64,000 bases of DNA from Kibdelosporangium aridum (GCF_900176515.1 NZ_FWXV01000009.1:1-64000); one strand, 5' to 3'. Positions 7,810 to 16,779 are shown, numbered from the stretch's first letter. Program-made: numbers and translations. Notes: a model not told the origin generated them from the letters alone.

Positions 7810-10203
7810 TTAATTCCGGGTCGTCAGCGCGCGCAGCTGGTTCAGCAGTTCGCTGCGGCTGCTGGCGCCGAGGCGTTGGCGCATCCGGGCCATGTGGTGC
7901 TCCACGGTCTTGGCCGAGATGAACAGCTGGTCGCCGACCTGCTTGTACGTCATGCCCTGCAGCACCAGCGCGGCGACTTCCTGCTCCCGTTCGCTCAACG
8001 GCGAAGTGGCGGCCGGAGCCGGGTCGGTCACGGCCTGTTTGCCTTGCAGTTCACGCGCGCAGTCCAGCAAGGTCACCATGGCCTTGCGGTCCGAGGTGCG
8101 GATCGCGGCCTGACCGGCCAGCCGCGAGCCGTCCCAGACCAGGCCCATGTCGTGCAGGCCACGGGCGGCGGCTTCGGCGCGGACCGGGTCGACCTTGCCT
8201 GACACGATGTCGAGCCAGCACTGCGCGGCTTCGCCCAGTGCGCGTCCGAACCGGCTGTGGTTCTTGGCAAGCGCGGCAACGTGGTCCGCGGCTTCCGAAG
8301 GCTGTTCGGCGACGATCGCGGCGTGCAGGCCACCCCAGTGCAAGGTCGTGGTCCACAGTCCCGGGTCGCCGAGCTGCGCGGTCAGGGCGTACGCCTCCCG
8401 CAGGTGCGGACCGAGGCGGGCCTGGTCGCTCAGCTTCGCCGCGGCCACGACGAATTCGCCGAGCGGCAGGATCGTGAACAGGTCGACCGGGTGCCGCACA
8501 ACGGCTTCGCACGCCTGCGCCCAGATCCGGCGCAACGCCTGCACGTCGCTGCTGCGCCGAGCGATACCGACCTCAAGGGCCACGGCGAACAGCCAGTCTC
8601 GTGGCTCACGTGGCCGTGTCTCGGCCAGATGCTCCGCGGCAGTGGACAGTTGGCCACGGATCATGCAGATCCACGCCTGCAGCAACCGATGCCGCGTGGC
8701 CAGCAACGGCCCGCCCATGTTCGACTGCACGGCCCGGTCGAGCACGGACTCCGCGACGCCCAGTTCACCGCAGTGCAAACCGACCAGCGCGGCCAGCGCG
8801 GCGGGACTGTCCGGCAGCAGGACTCCGCGCCCGGCAGGCTCGAGCAACCCGGCCGCACGGACCAAAGAGGACAGTGCGTCGACCGGGGAACCGCAGACCG
8901 ATTCGCGAACGCCTTGTGCCATCAGGGAAGCGGCGCCCGACAGCAATGTGGGCAGGCCGTCCGGCGAGTCGACGTCGACCAGCTGACCGGTCCCGATCAG
9001 GCCGATCGCGGCGAATGACGTGTCACCGGACCAGCGGTACAGCTCAGCGCTCCGGCCGAGCTGGCCGCGATGCGCCAGCGCGGTCGCCGCGACCCTTGCG
9101 CCGTCCGCCTTGTCCTCCGAGCCGGAAATCGCCTGGTCAGCAAGGCGCATCGCGGAATCGAGGTCACCGGCCAGCGCGGAAGCGTGCGCCCAACCGGCGG
9201 CGCACTGCGCCACTGGACGCCCAGCGGACACGGCCGCGGCGAACAACTTCGCCGACAACGCTGGGTCCTCGGTCAGCGATTCGTGTGCGGCGGCGTTGAA
9301 GGCAGCCGCGACACCAGCACCACCGACACCGCTGCCGAGCAGCGAACGAGCCAACGGCAGCACGGACTCGCCGCGCTCCAGCAGAAGCTCGGCAAGCCGT
9401 TGCCGGACAGCCAAAGCGCGCTCGGCGGGAATCACCGCGCGGATCGCCCGGTGGCAGATCGGCAGCAGGGTGCCGTCGTGCCCGAGCAATCCGGTGGCCC
9501 GGGCCGCCTCCATCACGGTTACGACATCGTTGGCATCCCGGCCGAGCAGGCTCGCCAGCAGATCGGTCCGTAGCCCGGCCCCGGCCTGCGCGGCCAGCAC
9601 GTACTGCAGGACGTCCGGCTCGAGGAGATCCAGGTCGTAGCGGAACGCCGCCAGGGCCGCGTCCGGGACTTCGGTCACCGGCCGTGACGACATCGCCGAC
9701 ACGAGACGATCCACGTACGCCGGAACACCGCCGGTCTGTTTGAACAGGAACTCCACGAGTTCAGCCGCGGGCGCCGCGCCGAATGCGCCGGACGCATGCG
9801 AACGAACTTGAGCGCGGTCCATCGGCGCGAGCATCACGGTCTGCCCGAGCGTCCGAGTGAGCTCGCTCAGCTCGGTCGAGCGGGGCCACGGCCGCAGCGC
9901 GATGATCAGCCGCGGCACGTCCGCTTCGGCAAGTTCCCGCAGGCGGGCGGCGGGCAGCTTGTGGGCGTCGTCGATGACCACGGCCGCCTCCGCATCCCCA
10001 GGACGGTCGGTCACGCGGATGCCCGCGTTCTCGTACACGCGCCGGAAAGCCTTGAGAACAGTGGTTTTGCCATAACCGCCCGGGGCGATGACCGCCAGCG
10101 CCACGGGCGCCAAGGGGTCGGCCTCGGTCGCGTCCAGCACTCTCTTCGCCGCCTCGTCCATGACGGTTGTGGTTCGTGCTCGGGTCGCTGTTCGTTGGCT
10201 CAA
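7810..10203 (-). CDS. iniR: LuxR-family transcriptional regulator with P-loop NTPase domain (IniR-like)
   Basis: 797-residue regulator. An N-terminal STAND-type ATPase has Walker A APGGYGKTT (residues 40-48) and Walker B AAVVIDDAHK. A long helical middle follows, then a C-terminal LuxR helix-turn-helix (LSEREQEVAALVLQGMTYKQ to KTVEHHMARMRQRLG). Start is TTG at 10203; its TTGA overlaps the stop of the Hsp70-like gene, so the two are translationally coupled. The neighbouring iniB-iniA-iniC genes make it the positional counterpart of M. tuberculosis Rv0339c (IniR), which activates iniBAC. It is much longer in its sensor part than simple LuxR proteins. Role by context; ligand unknown here. Confidence 0.82.
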   Translation of the reverse strand: MSQRTATRARTTTVMDEAAKRVLDATEADPLAPVALAVIAPGGYGKTTVLKAFRRVYENAGIRVTDRPGDAEAAVVIDDAHKLPAARLRELAEADVPRLIIALRPWPRSTELSELTRTLGQTVMLAPMDRAQVRSHASGAFGAAPAAELVEFLFKQTGGVPAYVDRLVSAMSSRPVTEVPDAALAAFRYDLDLLEPDVLQYVLAAQAGAGLRTDLLASLLGRDANDVVTVMEAARATGLLGHDGTLLPICHRAIRAVIPAERALAVRQRLAELLLERGESVLPLARSLLGSGVGGAGVAAAFNAAAHESLTEDPALSAKLFAAAVSAGRPVAQCAAGWAHASALAGDLDSAMRLADQAISGSEDKADGARVAATALAHRGQLGRSAELYRWSGDTSFAAIGLIGTGQLVDVDSPDGLPTLLSGAASLMAQGVRESVCGSPVDALSSLVRAAGLLEPAGRGVLLPDSPAALAALVGLHCGELGVAESVLDRAVQSNMGGPLLATRHRLLQAWICMIRGQLSTAAEHLAETRPREPRDWLFAVALEVGIARRSSDVQALRRIWAQACEAVVRHPVDLFTILPLGEFVVAAAKLSDQARLGPHLREAYALTAQLGDPGLWTTTLHWGGLHAAIVAEQPSEAADHVAALAKNHSRFGRALGEAAQCWLDIVSGKVDPVRAEAAARGLHDMGLVWDGSRLAGQAAIRTSDRKAMVTLLDCARELQGKQAVTDPAPAATSPLSEREQEVAALVLQGMTYKQVGDQLFISAKTVEHHMARMRQRLGASSRSELLNQLRALTTRN

Positions 10204-11639
10204 CGGCCGTCCTCGCCTGTCTTGGTGGCAGTGGATGACTTGGTAGCGCTGGACTTCTTCGACGACGACGAAGAAGAAGGCGGTGGCTGGCTGGGTGTGG
10301 CGGTCGGGGTGACGGCCGGGCCCGACAAGGGCGTCGGCTTGCTGTTGTTGACCGGCGCGACCGCGGAGGACCCGGGAGCCGGTGGTTTCGGGGGATCCTC
10401 ACTGCGCATGTAGAACGTCAGACCGACGCCCGCGGCCAGCACCAGCGCGCTGACTCCGCCGACGAGCTTAGGTTTTCCGGTCAAGGCCCGCATCGCCTTG
10501 CGCGGCGCGGGCAGTTCCAGCGGCGTGACCTCGATGTGCGGCCGTGGCGGCGGTGGTGGTGCCTCGTCTGAGGAGGTCACGGGTGCCGGCGCGGCCTGCG
10601 GGGCTGGTGCGAGACGGCTGGCCACGATCGCCGCGCCGCGGGCGCATGCGAGTTCAGGCTCCGGTGCGATCACCGTGCGGCTGGGCACTTCGGCTTTGAC
10701 GAGCTCGCTGACCAGCGGAATCCGGGCGCTGCCGCCGGAGACTACGACCGTTTTCAGGTCGGTGGCCGGACGGATGATCCGCAGCAGTTCCTCGATGCCC
10801 GCCTGGACCGAAGTCCGGATCATCTCCTCGAACTCTGCCCTGGTCAGCAGTATTTCCCGGACTGTTGCCTCGGTGCTGGCCGACAGGAACTCCTTGGCGG
10901 CGACGCATTCCTGGCGCAACCTGGCCAGTTTCGGCCACGCGTCGGGGTCGGCGGGGTCGATCCCGCCACCTTGGTTGCGCACGTACTCGAAGACCACGTC
11001 GTCGAAGCTGTAGCCGCCGTTGGAGTCGACGCTCTCCGCGGAGTTGAGCACGTCGAACGTGCCGACCTGGGAGCGGCGGACCACGGCGACGGCGAGGCCC
11101 GACGCGCCGAGGTCATAGACGCCCAGTGCGTCACCTGGCTGCACGTCTTCCGCGGCGGCGTGGTTCTCGCTGATGGCGACGGGTTCGGGCAGCAGCGTGA
11201 CGTTGTCGAGGTTGGTCTGGCGCAGTGCGCGGTGCAGCAGGCGCCTGCGGTGATTTCCCCAGTCCGCGGGGTGGGTGACCACCACATGCTTAGGGGGTTC
11301 GCCCTCAGCGGTCGACACCTCGTTGACCGCCCAGGTGATCAGCACGGCGGTGAGCGTCTCGGCCGTGCAGACCTCACGCCCGACCATCAGGGGAACTTCG
11401 TCGCCGATCCGCCTGGCGAAATCGCGCGCGGCGTTGGCGGGGTCGCTGGCCGCGTTGCGGTCGGCCGCGTCGCCGACGACCACCGTGCCGTCAGCCGCGA
11501 AGTACACCACCGTCGGTGCGGTGGCGGTGCGCTCGCCGAGCTGCACAGCCTCGGCGTCGCCCCAGGTAGAGCCGTTCTGACGGCAGAGCGCGGCCGCGGT
11601 GCGGCAGGTGCCAACGTCGATCCCCAAGACGTATGGCAT
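10200..11639 (-). CDS. Membrane-anchored Hsp70-like ATPase
   Basis: 479 residues. An actin-fold ATPase of Hsp70 type fills residues 1-345, with phosphate-1 GIDVGTCRTAAA, phosphate-2 LGVYDLGASGLAVAVV and the adenosine motif VVVSGGSARIPLV. The usual peptide-binding domain is missing. In its place are a Pro-rich linker, one membrane helix (LVGGVSALVLAAGVGLTFYM, about 395-414) and an extracytoplasmic tail rich in Pro, Ser, Thr and Lys. So the ATPase is cytoplasmic, with a flexible wall-side tail. ATG at 11639 follows GGAAGG. It is first in an operon with the LuxR regulator and diverges from iniB. Possibly an ATP-dependent sensor or scaffold. Confidence 0.85.
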   Translation of the reverse strand: MPYVLGIDVGTCRTAAALCRQNGSTWGDAEAVQLGERTATAPTVVYFAADGTVVVGDAADRNAASDPANAARDFARRIGDEVPLMVGREVCTAETLTAVLITWAVNEVSTAEGEPPKHVVVTHPADWGNHRRRLLHRALRQTNLDNVTLLPEPVAISENHAAAEDVQPGDALGVYDLGASGLAVAVVRRSQVGTFDVLNSAESVDSNGGYSFDDVVFEYVRNQGGGIDPADPDAWPKLARLRQECVAAKEFLSASTEATVREILLTRAEFEEMIRTSVQAGIEELLRIIRPATDLKTVVVSGGSARIPLVSELVKAEVPSRTVIAPEPELACARGAAIVASRLAPAPQAAPAPVTSSDEAPPPPPRPHIEVTPLELPAPRKAMRALTGKPKLVGGVSALVLAAGVGLTFYMRSEDPPKPPAPGSSAVAPVNNSKPTPLSGPAVTPTATPSQPPPSSSSSSKKSSATKSSTATKTGEDGR

Positions 11640-12084
11640 GCAGGAGTGCCTTCCGTACTAGATCGATCGGGCCCCCGTCCGGGTTACCCCCGAATGGGTC
11701 ACATCTTCATACCAACCCCGCGCTCGCGGCGGTGAATCGGATCGGAACTCATAGGGGGATACCCTAATGCCCCTAATGGGGGAAACAGCCTAACCCTAGT
11801 CGGGGGTGGTGATGACTCGGAGTGATCCCCGATGCCGGGGGTGGGCCCCAGGCCATAACTTTCTGGGGCATCGCCGGGCAGCCATGGCCTGGCTCACTGA
11901 CCAAGATCGACAACGGTGTCGCCCTCGGTGAGTGGAACGAGCAGCTTGTGGTGACCGCCGAAACACCGGTGTCGATGGCCTGCAGTGGATATGCACTGGC
12001 TGGCCCCGGGTGCCGCACCGTCGGATCGAGATCACCGCACTGCTGCCCGGTTGTTGCCCCTGTACCCCACTAGGAGAGATTCCC
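11640..12084. promoter_or_regulatory. Divergent control region of hsp70/iniR and iniB
   Basis: 445 bases. At 11752-11799 lie clustered motifs: palindrome TAGGG-GGATA-CCCTA (11752-11766), direct repeat CCCTAATG (11762-11769 and 11771-11778), CCCCTAATGGGG (11770-11781) and CTAACCCTAG (11790-11799). GGGTTACCC at 11681-11689 is related. These are good operator candidates for the linked LuxR regulator. The 285 bases from there to iniB form a long leader with complementary segments CGATGCC/GGCATCG near 11830 and 11869. An open frame from GTG 11822 to a stop at 12073 could be an upstream ORF, but its codon use weakens toward the end. Confidence 0.55.
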
Positions 12085-13404
12085 TTGGTTCGCGACGAGG
12101 CTCCCCAGCCGACCCCTGCCCCTGCTCCGGCCGCCGAGGCGACTGCGACCGCCCCTGGCGCCGAGGCGTCGGCCGGTGGTTCCGCGGAGCCCACCACGCT
12201 GCACGACTTCTGCCTGAACCTGCTCAACAACGCCGACGCGATGAAGGCGTTCGAGCTGGACCCGCAGGGCTGCCTGGACAAGGTCGGCCTGGCCGACATC
12301 ACCCCGGCCGACGTGCACGACGTTCTTCCGCTGGTGACCGACCTGGTCCCGACCGGCGTCGGTGACCTGCCCGCACTCAACGGCCTCGGCGGCGTCGGCG
12401 ACGTGTCCGGCCTCGACGCGCTTGGCGGCCTGCCCAGCCTGCCGAGCGTCCCCAGCCTGGACAGCCTGACCAGCGGCGTGACCCTGGACGGCGAGGCCGG
12501 TGCCGACGGTGGCTGGGCCCAGCTCGGTGCCGAGACCCCGCTGGGCGCGACCGGCGCCGCCGGCGGCCTTGACGCCTCCCTTGACGGTGCCCGTCTGGGC
12601 TACCAGGCCGGCCAGAGCACCCCGGTGGGTGACTTCGGCGTCGGCGGTGAGGTCAACGCCGGGCTGGACAGCGTGTCCGCGAACGCCGGTGTCTTCACCC
12701 CGTTCGGCAACGTCGAGGCCGGTGCGCACCTGATCGACGGCGACGCGGGCGGCCTGGCCTACGGCGGCATCTCGATCGAGGGCCCGCTGGACAAGGACAT
12801 CAGCCTGACCACCACCGACGGCATCGGCCTCAACCAGGAGATCATCCCTGGCCTGTCCGGCAACGTCACCGACATCGCGGGCAAGGGTCTGTCCGACCCG
12901 ACCGCGGTCACCGGTGCGCTGCTCGGCGCCGTGCCCGCGCTGCCGGCCATCCCTGGCCTGCCGCAGCTGCCGATCAGCGACCTGCCGATCCCGGAGCTGC
13001 CCGTGGACCTGCCTGTCGACCTGCCTGTCGACCTGCCGCTGCCGGCCAACGCGCCCGCCGCGGTCGACAGCCTGCCCACCGACGCCGTCACCGACGTGGT
13101 CAGCGACGTCCAGGGTGCCGTTCCGACCGACGTCGTCGGTGACCTGCCCGCGGTCGGCGACCACCTGCCGAACGTCGGCGGCCTGCTGCCCGACCTCCCG
13201 GTCAACCTGCCGGTGGACCTGCCGTCGGTCAACGTGCCGAACGTTTCCGACGTCGTGTCGAACCTGCCGGTTGTCGGCGGCGACGCCAGCGGCCACAACG
13301 TCGTCGGCGACGTGGTCGGCCAGACCGGTCTCGGCAATGTGATCAACGACAACCCGGTCACCGACGTTGTCCACAACGTCGTCCCGGACCTGGGCCTGCT
13401 GTAA
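12085..13404 (+). CDS. iniB: IniB-like protein with repetitive C-terminal region
   Basis: 439 residues. After a Pro/Ala-rich start comes an IniB N-terminal domain (LHDFCLNLLNNADAMKAF, ending near LPLVTDLVP, residues about 35-90). Then follow low-complexity Gly/Leu/Asp segments and PVDLPVDLP-type repeats with 12-bp tandem DNA repeats near 12999-13041. No signal peptide is evident. Start is TTG at 12085, seven bases after AGGAGA; the open frame extends upstream only through non-coding leader. In mycobacteria iniB heads the iniBAC operon induced by cell-wall inhibitors. Function of the protein is unknown; an envelope-associated role is inferred. Confidence 0.8.
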   Translation: MVRDEAPQPTPAPAPAAEATATAPGAEASAGGSAEPTTLHDFCLNLLNNADAMKAFELDPQGCLDKVGLADITPADVHDVLPLVTDLVPTGVGDLPALNGLGGVGDVSGLDALGGLPSLPSVPSLDSLTSGVTLDGEAGADGGWAQLGAETPLGATGAAGGLDASLDGARLGYQAGQSTPVGDFGVGGEVNAGLDSVSANAGVFTPFGNVEAGAHLIDGDAGGLAYGGISIEGPLDKDISLTTTDGIGLNQEIIPGLSGNVTDIAGKGLSDPTAVTGALLGAVPALPAIPGLPQLPISDLPIPELPVDLPVDLPVDLPLPANAPAAVDSLPTDAVTDVVSDVQGAVPTDVVGDLPAVGDHLPNVGGLLPDLPVNLPVDLPSVNVPNVSDVVSNLPVVGGDASGHNVVGDVVGQTGLGNVINDNPVTDVVHNVVPDLGLL

Positions 13405-13421
13405 AGAGCCCAGCTCAAACG

Positions 13422-13473
13422 GCCGGAGGCCGGGTTCTCCCTCGGGGGGCGGACCCGGCCTCCGGCTTCTTTT
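13422..13473 (+). terminator. Strong intrinsic terminator after iniB
   Basis: A perfect 14-bp stem GCCGGAGGCCGGGT/ACCCGGCCTCCGGC is followed directly by TTCTTTT. It is the most canonical terminator in the window, and it lies within the ini cluster, before iniA. It implies either an iniA promoter or partial read-through that makes iniB mRNA far more abundant than iniA-iniC mRNA. Confidence 0.85.
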
Positions 13474-13521
13474 GCCTCCGATGGTCTTCACCCGATCGGT
13501 CGAGCAGGGCACACTGTTCGG

Positions 13522-15321
13522 GTGACTGCGGCGACCTGGCTCGAGGTGCTGGACCAGACCATCGGGGCATCCGTCGTCCACCACAGACCTGATCTGGCCG
13601 AACGCCTGCGGGCCAAACGGGCCCAGCTGCTCGACCCGCAGATCAGGGTGATGGTGATCGGCGAGGCGAACCAAGGCAAAAGCCAGCTGGTGAACGGCTT
13701 GGTGAGCGCTTCGGTGTGCGCGGTCGGCGACGACGTGACGACTGTGGCCCCCACGATCGTGCGCTACGCCGAGAAACCTGTGGCCGCGCAGTTGCTGCAC
13801 GACGGCCAAGGCGCGGAACCACAACGCATGCCGATCCCGGTCGACCAGGCGACCAACCGCGGCAGCGACTCGGTGATGACCGAAGTCCGGATCCCGCGCC
13901 AGATCCTCGCGGCCGGGCTCGTGCTCATCGATACGCCCGCTGTCGGCAATCTGCACCAAATGCGCGCGCAGAACACCTTCGCGGCGCTCAGCGGAGCCGA
14001 CGCGGTGCTGCTGGCGTCGGACGCGTCGCAGGAGCTGTCCGCGACGGAACTCGAGTTGCTGCGCCAAGTTCACCGGATGTGCCCGACGATCCTGGTGGCA
14101 CTGACGAAGATCGACCTGACGTCGCGCTGGCGGCAGGTGGCCGAGCGCAACCGGGAACACCTTGCCAAAGCGGGACTCCAGGCCTCGGTGGTGCCGGTGT
14201 CGTCGGCGCTGCGGCTGCGTGCGGTGGCCAACGACGACGAAGCGCTGAACGCGGAGTCCGGCTTCCCCGACTTGATCCAGCGGCTGCGCACGGACGTGTT
14301 GCCGGTCGCGTCGAACCCGACCGCGCGCCAGAACTTCGCCGCGATGACGGGAACGGTCCTCGCGGAACTCGTCGGCCAGGTCAACAAGGAACTCGCCGCG
14401 CGGCCGGACGACCGCAACTCGCCCGCGGTCGCGGAGTACATGGACGCCCAGAAGAAGATGGCGGACCTGCGGCGCCGGTCGACCAAGTGGCAGAACGTGC
14501 TGGCCGACGAGATGGCGGACCTGGTCGCCGACCTTGAGTACGACCTGCGCGACCGTACCCGCAAGATCCTGCGGGAAGTGGACAACGCCTACGACGAGGC
14601 GGACCCGGCGAAAACCTGGGACCAGTTCGAGGAATGGCTCAACGAGAACCTGACCGAAGCGGCCCAGACGAACTTCAACTGGCTGGTGGAACGGTCGTGG
14701 TGGGTGGCCGACCGGGTGGCGGAGTGCTTCCCGGAGCGCACGGACCTGTTGCCCGACAGCGTGATCCCGGCGGACGCGGACATGGATCCCGGCGACCCGA
14801 ACCGGCCGAAGCTGGAAGCCTTCACAGTGGGCCAGAAGGTTTTCAGCGGTATGCGCGGTTCGTACGGCGGTGTGCTGATGTTCGGTCTGATCACCACCCT
14901 GGCCGGACTGCCCCTGCTGAACCCGATCTCCATCGGTGCCGGTCTGGCACTGGGCGCGAAGGGCATCGGGGAAGACGGTGAAGCGCGGCTCAAGAGGCGC
15001 CAGCAAGCGGCGAAAACGGCCGCCCAGCGGCACGTGGACGACTTCTTCCTGAGGTTCTCCAAGGACTGCAAGGACGCCGCCCGCCGGATCCAGCGCGGGC
15101 TGCGTGACCACTTCGCGGAGCTGGCGGAGCAACTGCAGCAAGGACTGGCGGACGCGGCGGCGGCGGCGCAGAAGTCGGCGCAGGTGGAACTGGCGGCCCG
15201 GCAGCGCCGCGACCAGGAGCTGCGGCAGGCGTTGACGCAGTTGAAGGAACTGCACGGGCAGATGACCCGGATAGCGGGGGCACTGCCTGCGTCGAGGAAC
15301 CCATTGGAGATCTCCGCGTGA
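13522..15321 (+). CDS. iniA: Dynamin-like GTPase IniA
   Basis: 599-residue bacterial dynamin-like protein. The GTPase domain has G1 GEANQGKS (about residues 53-60), a Thr-bearing G2 segment VTTVAPTIV, G3 LIDTPAVG and G4 LTKIDL. A long helical stalk follows, with a hydrophobic paddle-like segment (GVLMFGLITTLAGLPLLN, about 450-467) and further coiled helices to the C-terminus. M. tuberculosis IniA has the same plan and can remodel or cut membranes. GTG start at 13522, 117 bases after iniB and beyond a strong terminator. It overlaps iniC by four bases. Confidence 0.9.
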   Translation: MTAATWLEVLDQTIGASVVHHRPDLAERLRAKRAQLLDPQIRVMVIGEANQGKSQLVNGLVSASVCAVGDDVTTVAPTIVRYAEKPVAAQLLHDGQGAEPQRMPIPVDQATNRGSDSVMTEVRIPRQILAAGLVLIDTPAVGNLHQMRAQNTFAALSGADAVLLASDASQELSATELELLRQVHRMCPTILVALTKIDLTSRWRQVAERNREHLAKAGLQASVVPVSSALRLRAVANDDEALNAESGFPDLIQRLRTDVLPVASNPTARQNFAAMTGTVLAELVGQVNKELAARPDDRNSPAVAEYMDAQKKMADLRRRSTKWQNVLADEMADLVADLEYDLRDRTRKILREVDNAYDEADPAKTWDQFEEWLNENLTEAAQTNFNWLVERSWWVADRVAECFPERTDLLPDSVIPADADMDPGDPNRPKLEAFTVGQKVFSGMRGSYGGVLMFGLITTLAGLPLLNPISIGAGLALGAKGIGEDGEARLKRRQQAAKTAAQRHVDDFFLRFSKDCKDAARRIQRGLRDHFAELAEQLQQGLADAAAAAQKSAQVELAARQRRDQELRQALTQLKELHGQMTRIAGALPASRNPLEISA

Positions 15322-16727
15322 CCCGTACCGTCGACGAGGCGGTCTGGGCGATCCTGCACGAGGCTTTGCGGCTCTACCAGGACAGCCCACGAGCAACGAA
15401 CTGGCTGCGTCACCACATCACCAGGTTCGATTCGCCACTGCGGATCGCGGTGGCCGGGCGCCCGGGAAGCGGGAAGTCGACGGTGGTGAACGCGGTCGTC
15501 GGGGACGAGGTGGCCCCGCTGGAAGTCGACGGCCCGGTCTTCACCTGGTACCAGGACGGTCCGCAGCCAAGGGCGACGGTCTACATGCGACACGGACCGC
15601 CGGTGGAGCCGCCGATCGGCCGGATGGGCCGGCGGATGGACATCGACCTGAGCCAGTTCGAATCCGGTGGCGTCAACCGGATCGTGGTCGACTGGCCGGC
15701 GCGGGTGTTGCGAGACGCGACCCTGATCGACACACCGCCGATCGCCGACGAGATATCGGAGCAGATCGCGGCGGAAGCCGACGCGCTGTTGTACGTGACG
15801 CCACAGGTGCACGTCATGGACGTCCGGTTCTTGCAGTCCACACAGGACCATCCAGTGGCCCGCGCGGCACCCGTGAACGGGATCATGCTGTTGTCCCGCG
15901 CCGACGAGGTCGGTGGTGGCAAGATCGACGCATTGACCACGGCCAAACAGATCGCCCGCAGGTATCGGCGTGATGCCCGGGTGCGCGGCCTGTGCCAGAA
16001 CGTGGTGGCGGTGTCGGGATTGATCGGCCAAGCAGGCCGGACAATGCCGGACGAGGAATACCAGTCGTTGGCCGCACTGGCGACAGCACCTCGTGCGCAG
16101 ACAGAGGAGTTGCTGCTGTCAGCCGACAGGTTCACCCGCGCCGAGCACATGTTGTCGGCCTCAACGCGCCGGGAGCTGGCAGACCGGCTGGGGATCTTCG
16201 GAATCCGCTTGGCGCTGACGTTGATCAGGCAGGGTGCGGACAGCCGGAACAAGCTGGCGTCGGAGTTGGTGCAGCGAAGCGGGTTGAATGAGCTACGAGA
16301 CTCCATTGGCCGGTTGTTCGTGGACCGCCGCGAGGTTTTGAAGGCCCGGTCGGCGTTGCTCGGCTTGGACGTCGTGCTGCGGATGGAGCCTCGGCCGGGC
16401 GCGGCGAAGCTGGTGACTGAGGTGGAGCGCGTCCTCGCGGGCGCGCACGAGTTCCACGAGCTCCGGCTTCTCGGCGGGTTGTTGTCCGGCCGGACTCGCC
16501 TCCCGGAGGAGCTCGGTACCGAGGCCCAACGGCTGATCGGCGGTTATGGCACGGATTTGGATGCCCGCCTGGGGTTTGACCGCGAGGCTACGCAGGCCGA
16601 GGTGCAGAACGCGATTTACGACGCGTTGGCGCGTTGGCGTGAGCAGTCGGAGAACCCGATGCTGGGTAGTGCGGAACGTGACGCGGCGAGGGTAGTTGTG
16701 CGCAGCTGCGAGGCGATGCTGACCTAG
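15318..16727 (+). CDS. iniC: Dynamin-like GTPase IniC
   Basis: 469-residue partner dynamin-like protein. The G1 loop is AGRPGSGKSTVVN (about residues 47-59), G3 is LIDTPPI and G4 is a variant, SRADEV in place of the usual N/TKxD. A helical stalk follows. GTG at 15318 overlaps the iniA stop as GTGA, so the two are co-translated. Paired dynamin-like proteins usually form hetero-oligomers on membranes; with IniA this one probably repairs or stabilises the plasma membrane under envelope stress. Somewhat shorter than the mycobacterial protein. The variant G4 suggests relaxed guanine specificity, by inference only. Confidence 0.87.
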   Translation: MTRTVDEAVWAILHEALRLYQDSPRATNWLRHHITRFDSPLRIAVAGRPGSGKSTVVNAVVGDEVAPLEVDGPVFTWYQDGPQPRATVYMRHGPPVEPPIGRMGRRMDIDLSQFESGGVNRIVVDWPARVLRDATLIDTPPIADEISEQIAAEADALLYVTPQVHVMDVRFLQSTQDHPVARAAPVNGIMLLSRADEVGGGKIDALTTAKQIARRYRRDARVRGLCQNVVAVSGLIGQAGRTMPDEEYQSLAALATAPRAQTEELLLSADRFTRAEHMLSASTRRELADRLGIFGIRLALTLIRQGADSRNKLASELVQRSGLNELRDSIGRLFVDRREVLKARSALLGLDVVLRMEPRPGAAKLVTEVERVLAGAHEFHELRLLGGLLSGRTRLPEELGTEAQRLIGGYGTDLDARLGFDREATQAEVQNAIYDALARWREQSENPMLGSAERDAARVVVRSCEAMLT

Positions 16728-16735
16728 GAAAGGTT

Positions 16736-16767
16736 GAGGCGCGACGGCCGTACGGCCATCGCGCCTC
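16736..16767. terminator. Bidirectional hairpin between iniC and the sugar dehydrogenase gene
   Basis: GAGGCGCGA (16736-16744) pairs with TCGCGCCTC (16759-16767), and the inner GGCCGTACGGCC is itself palindromic, so almost the whole 32 bases form one stem. It lies between convergent genes and probably ends both transcripts. Confidence 0.65.
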
Positions 16768-16779
16768 ACCCTCGCCCGT

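Noticed and set aside
11822-12073. 83-codon upstream ORF in the iniB leader
   Set aside because: Codon use is gene-like only in the first half and the end is random in composition. Mentioned in the control-region entry but not called as a gene.
11800-12084. c-di-AMP (ydaO-type) riboswitch in the iniB leader
   Set aside because: I compared it with the remembered consensus and found no shared conserved blocks; only short complementary segments exist.
12070-15396. 1108-codon minus-strand frame over iniB and iniA
   Set aside because: High-GC shadow of two well-supported plus-strand genes; the composition is non-protein-like.
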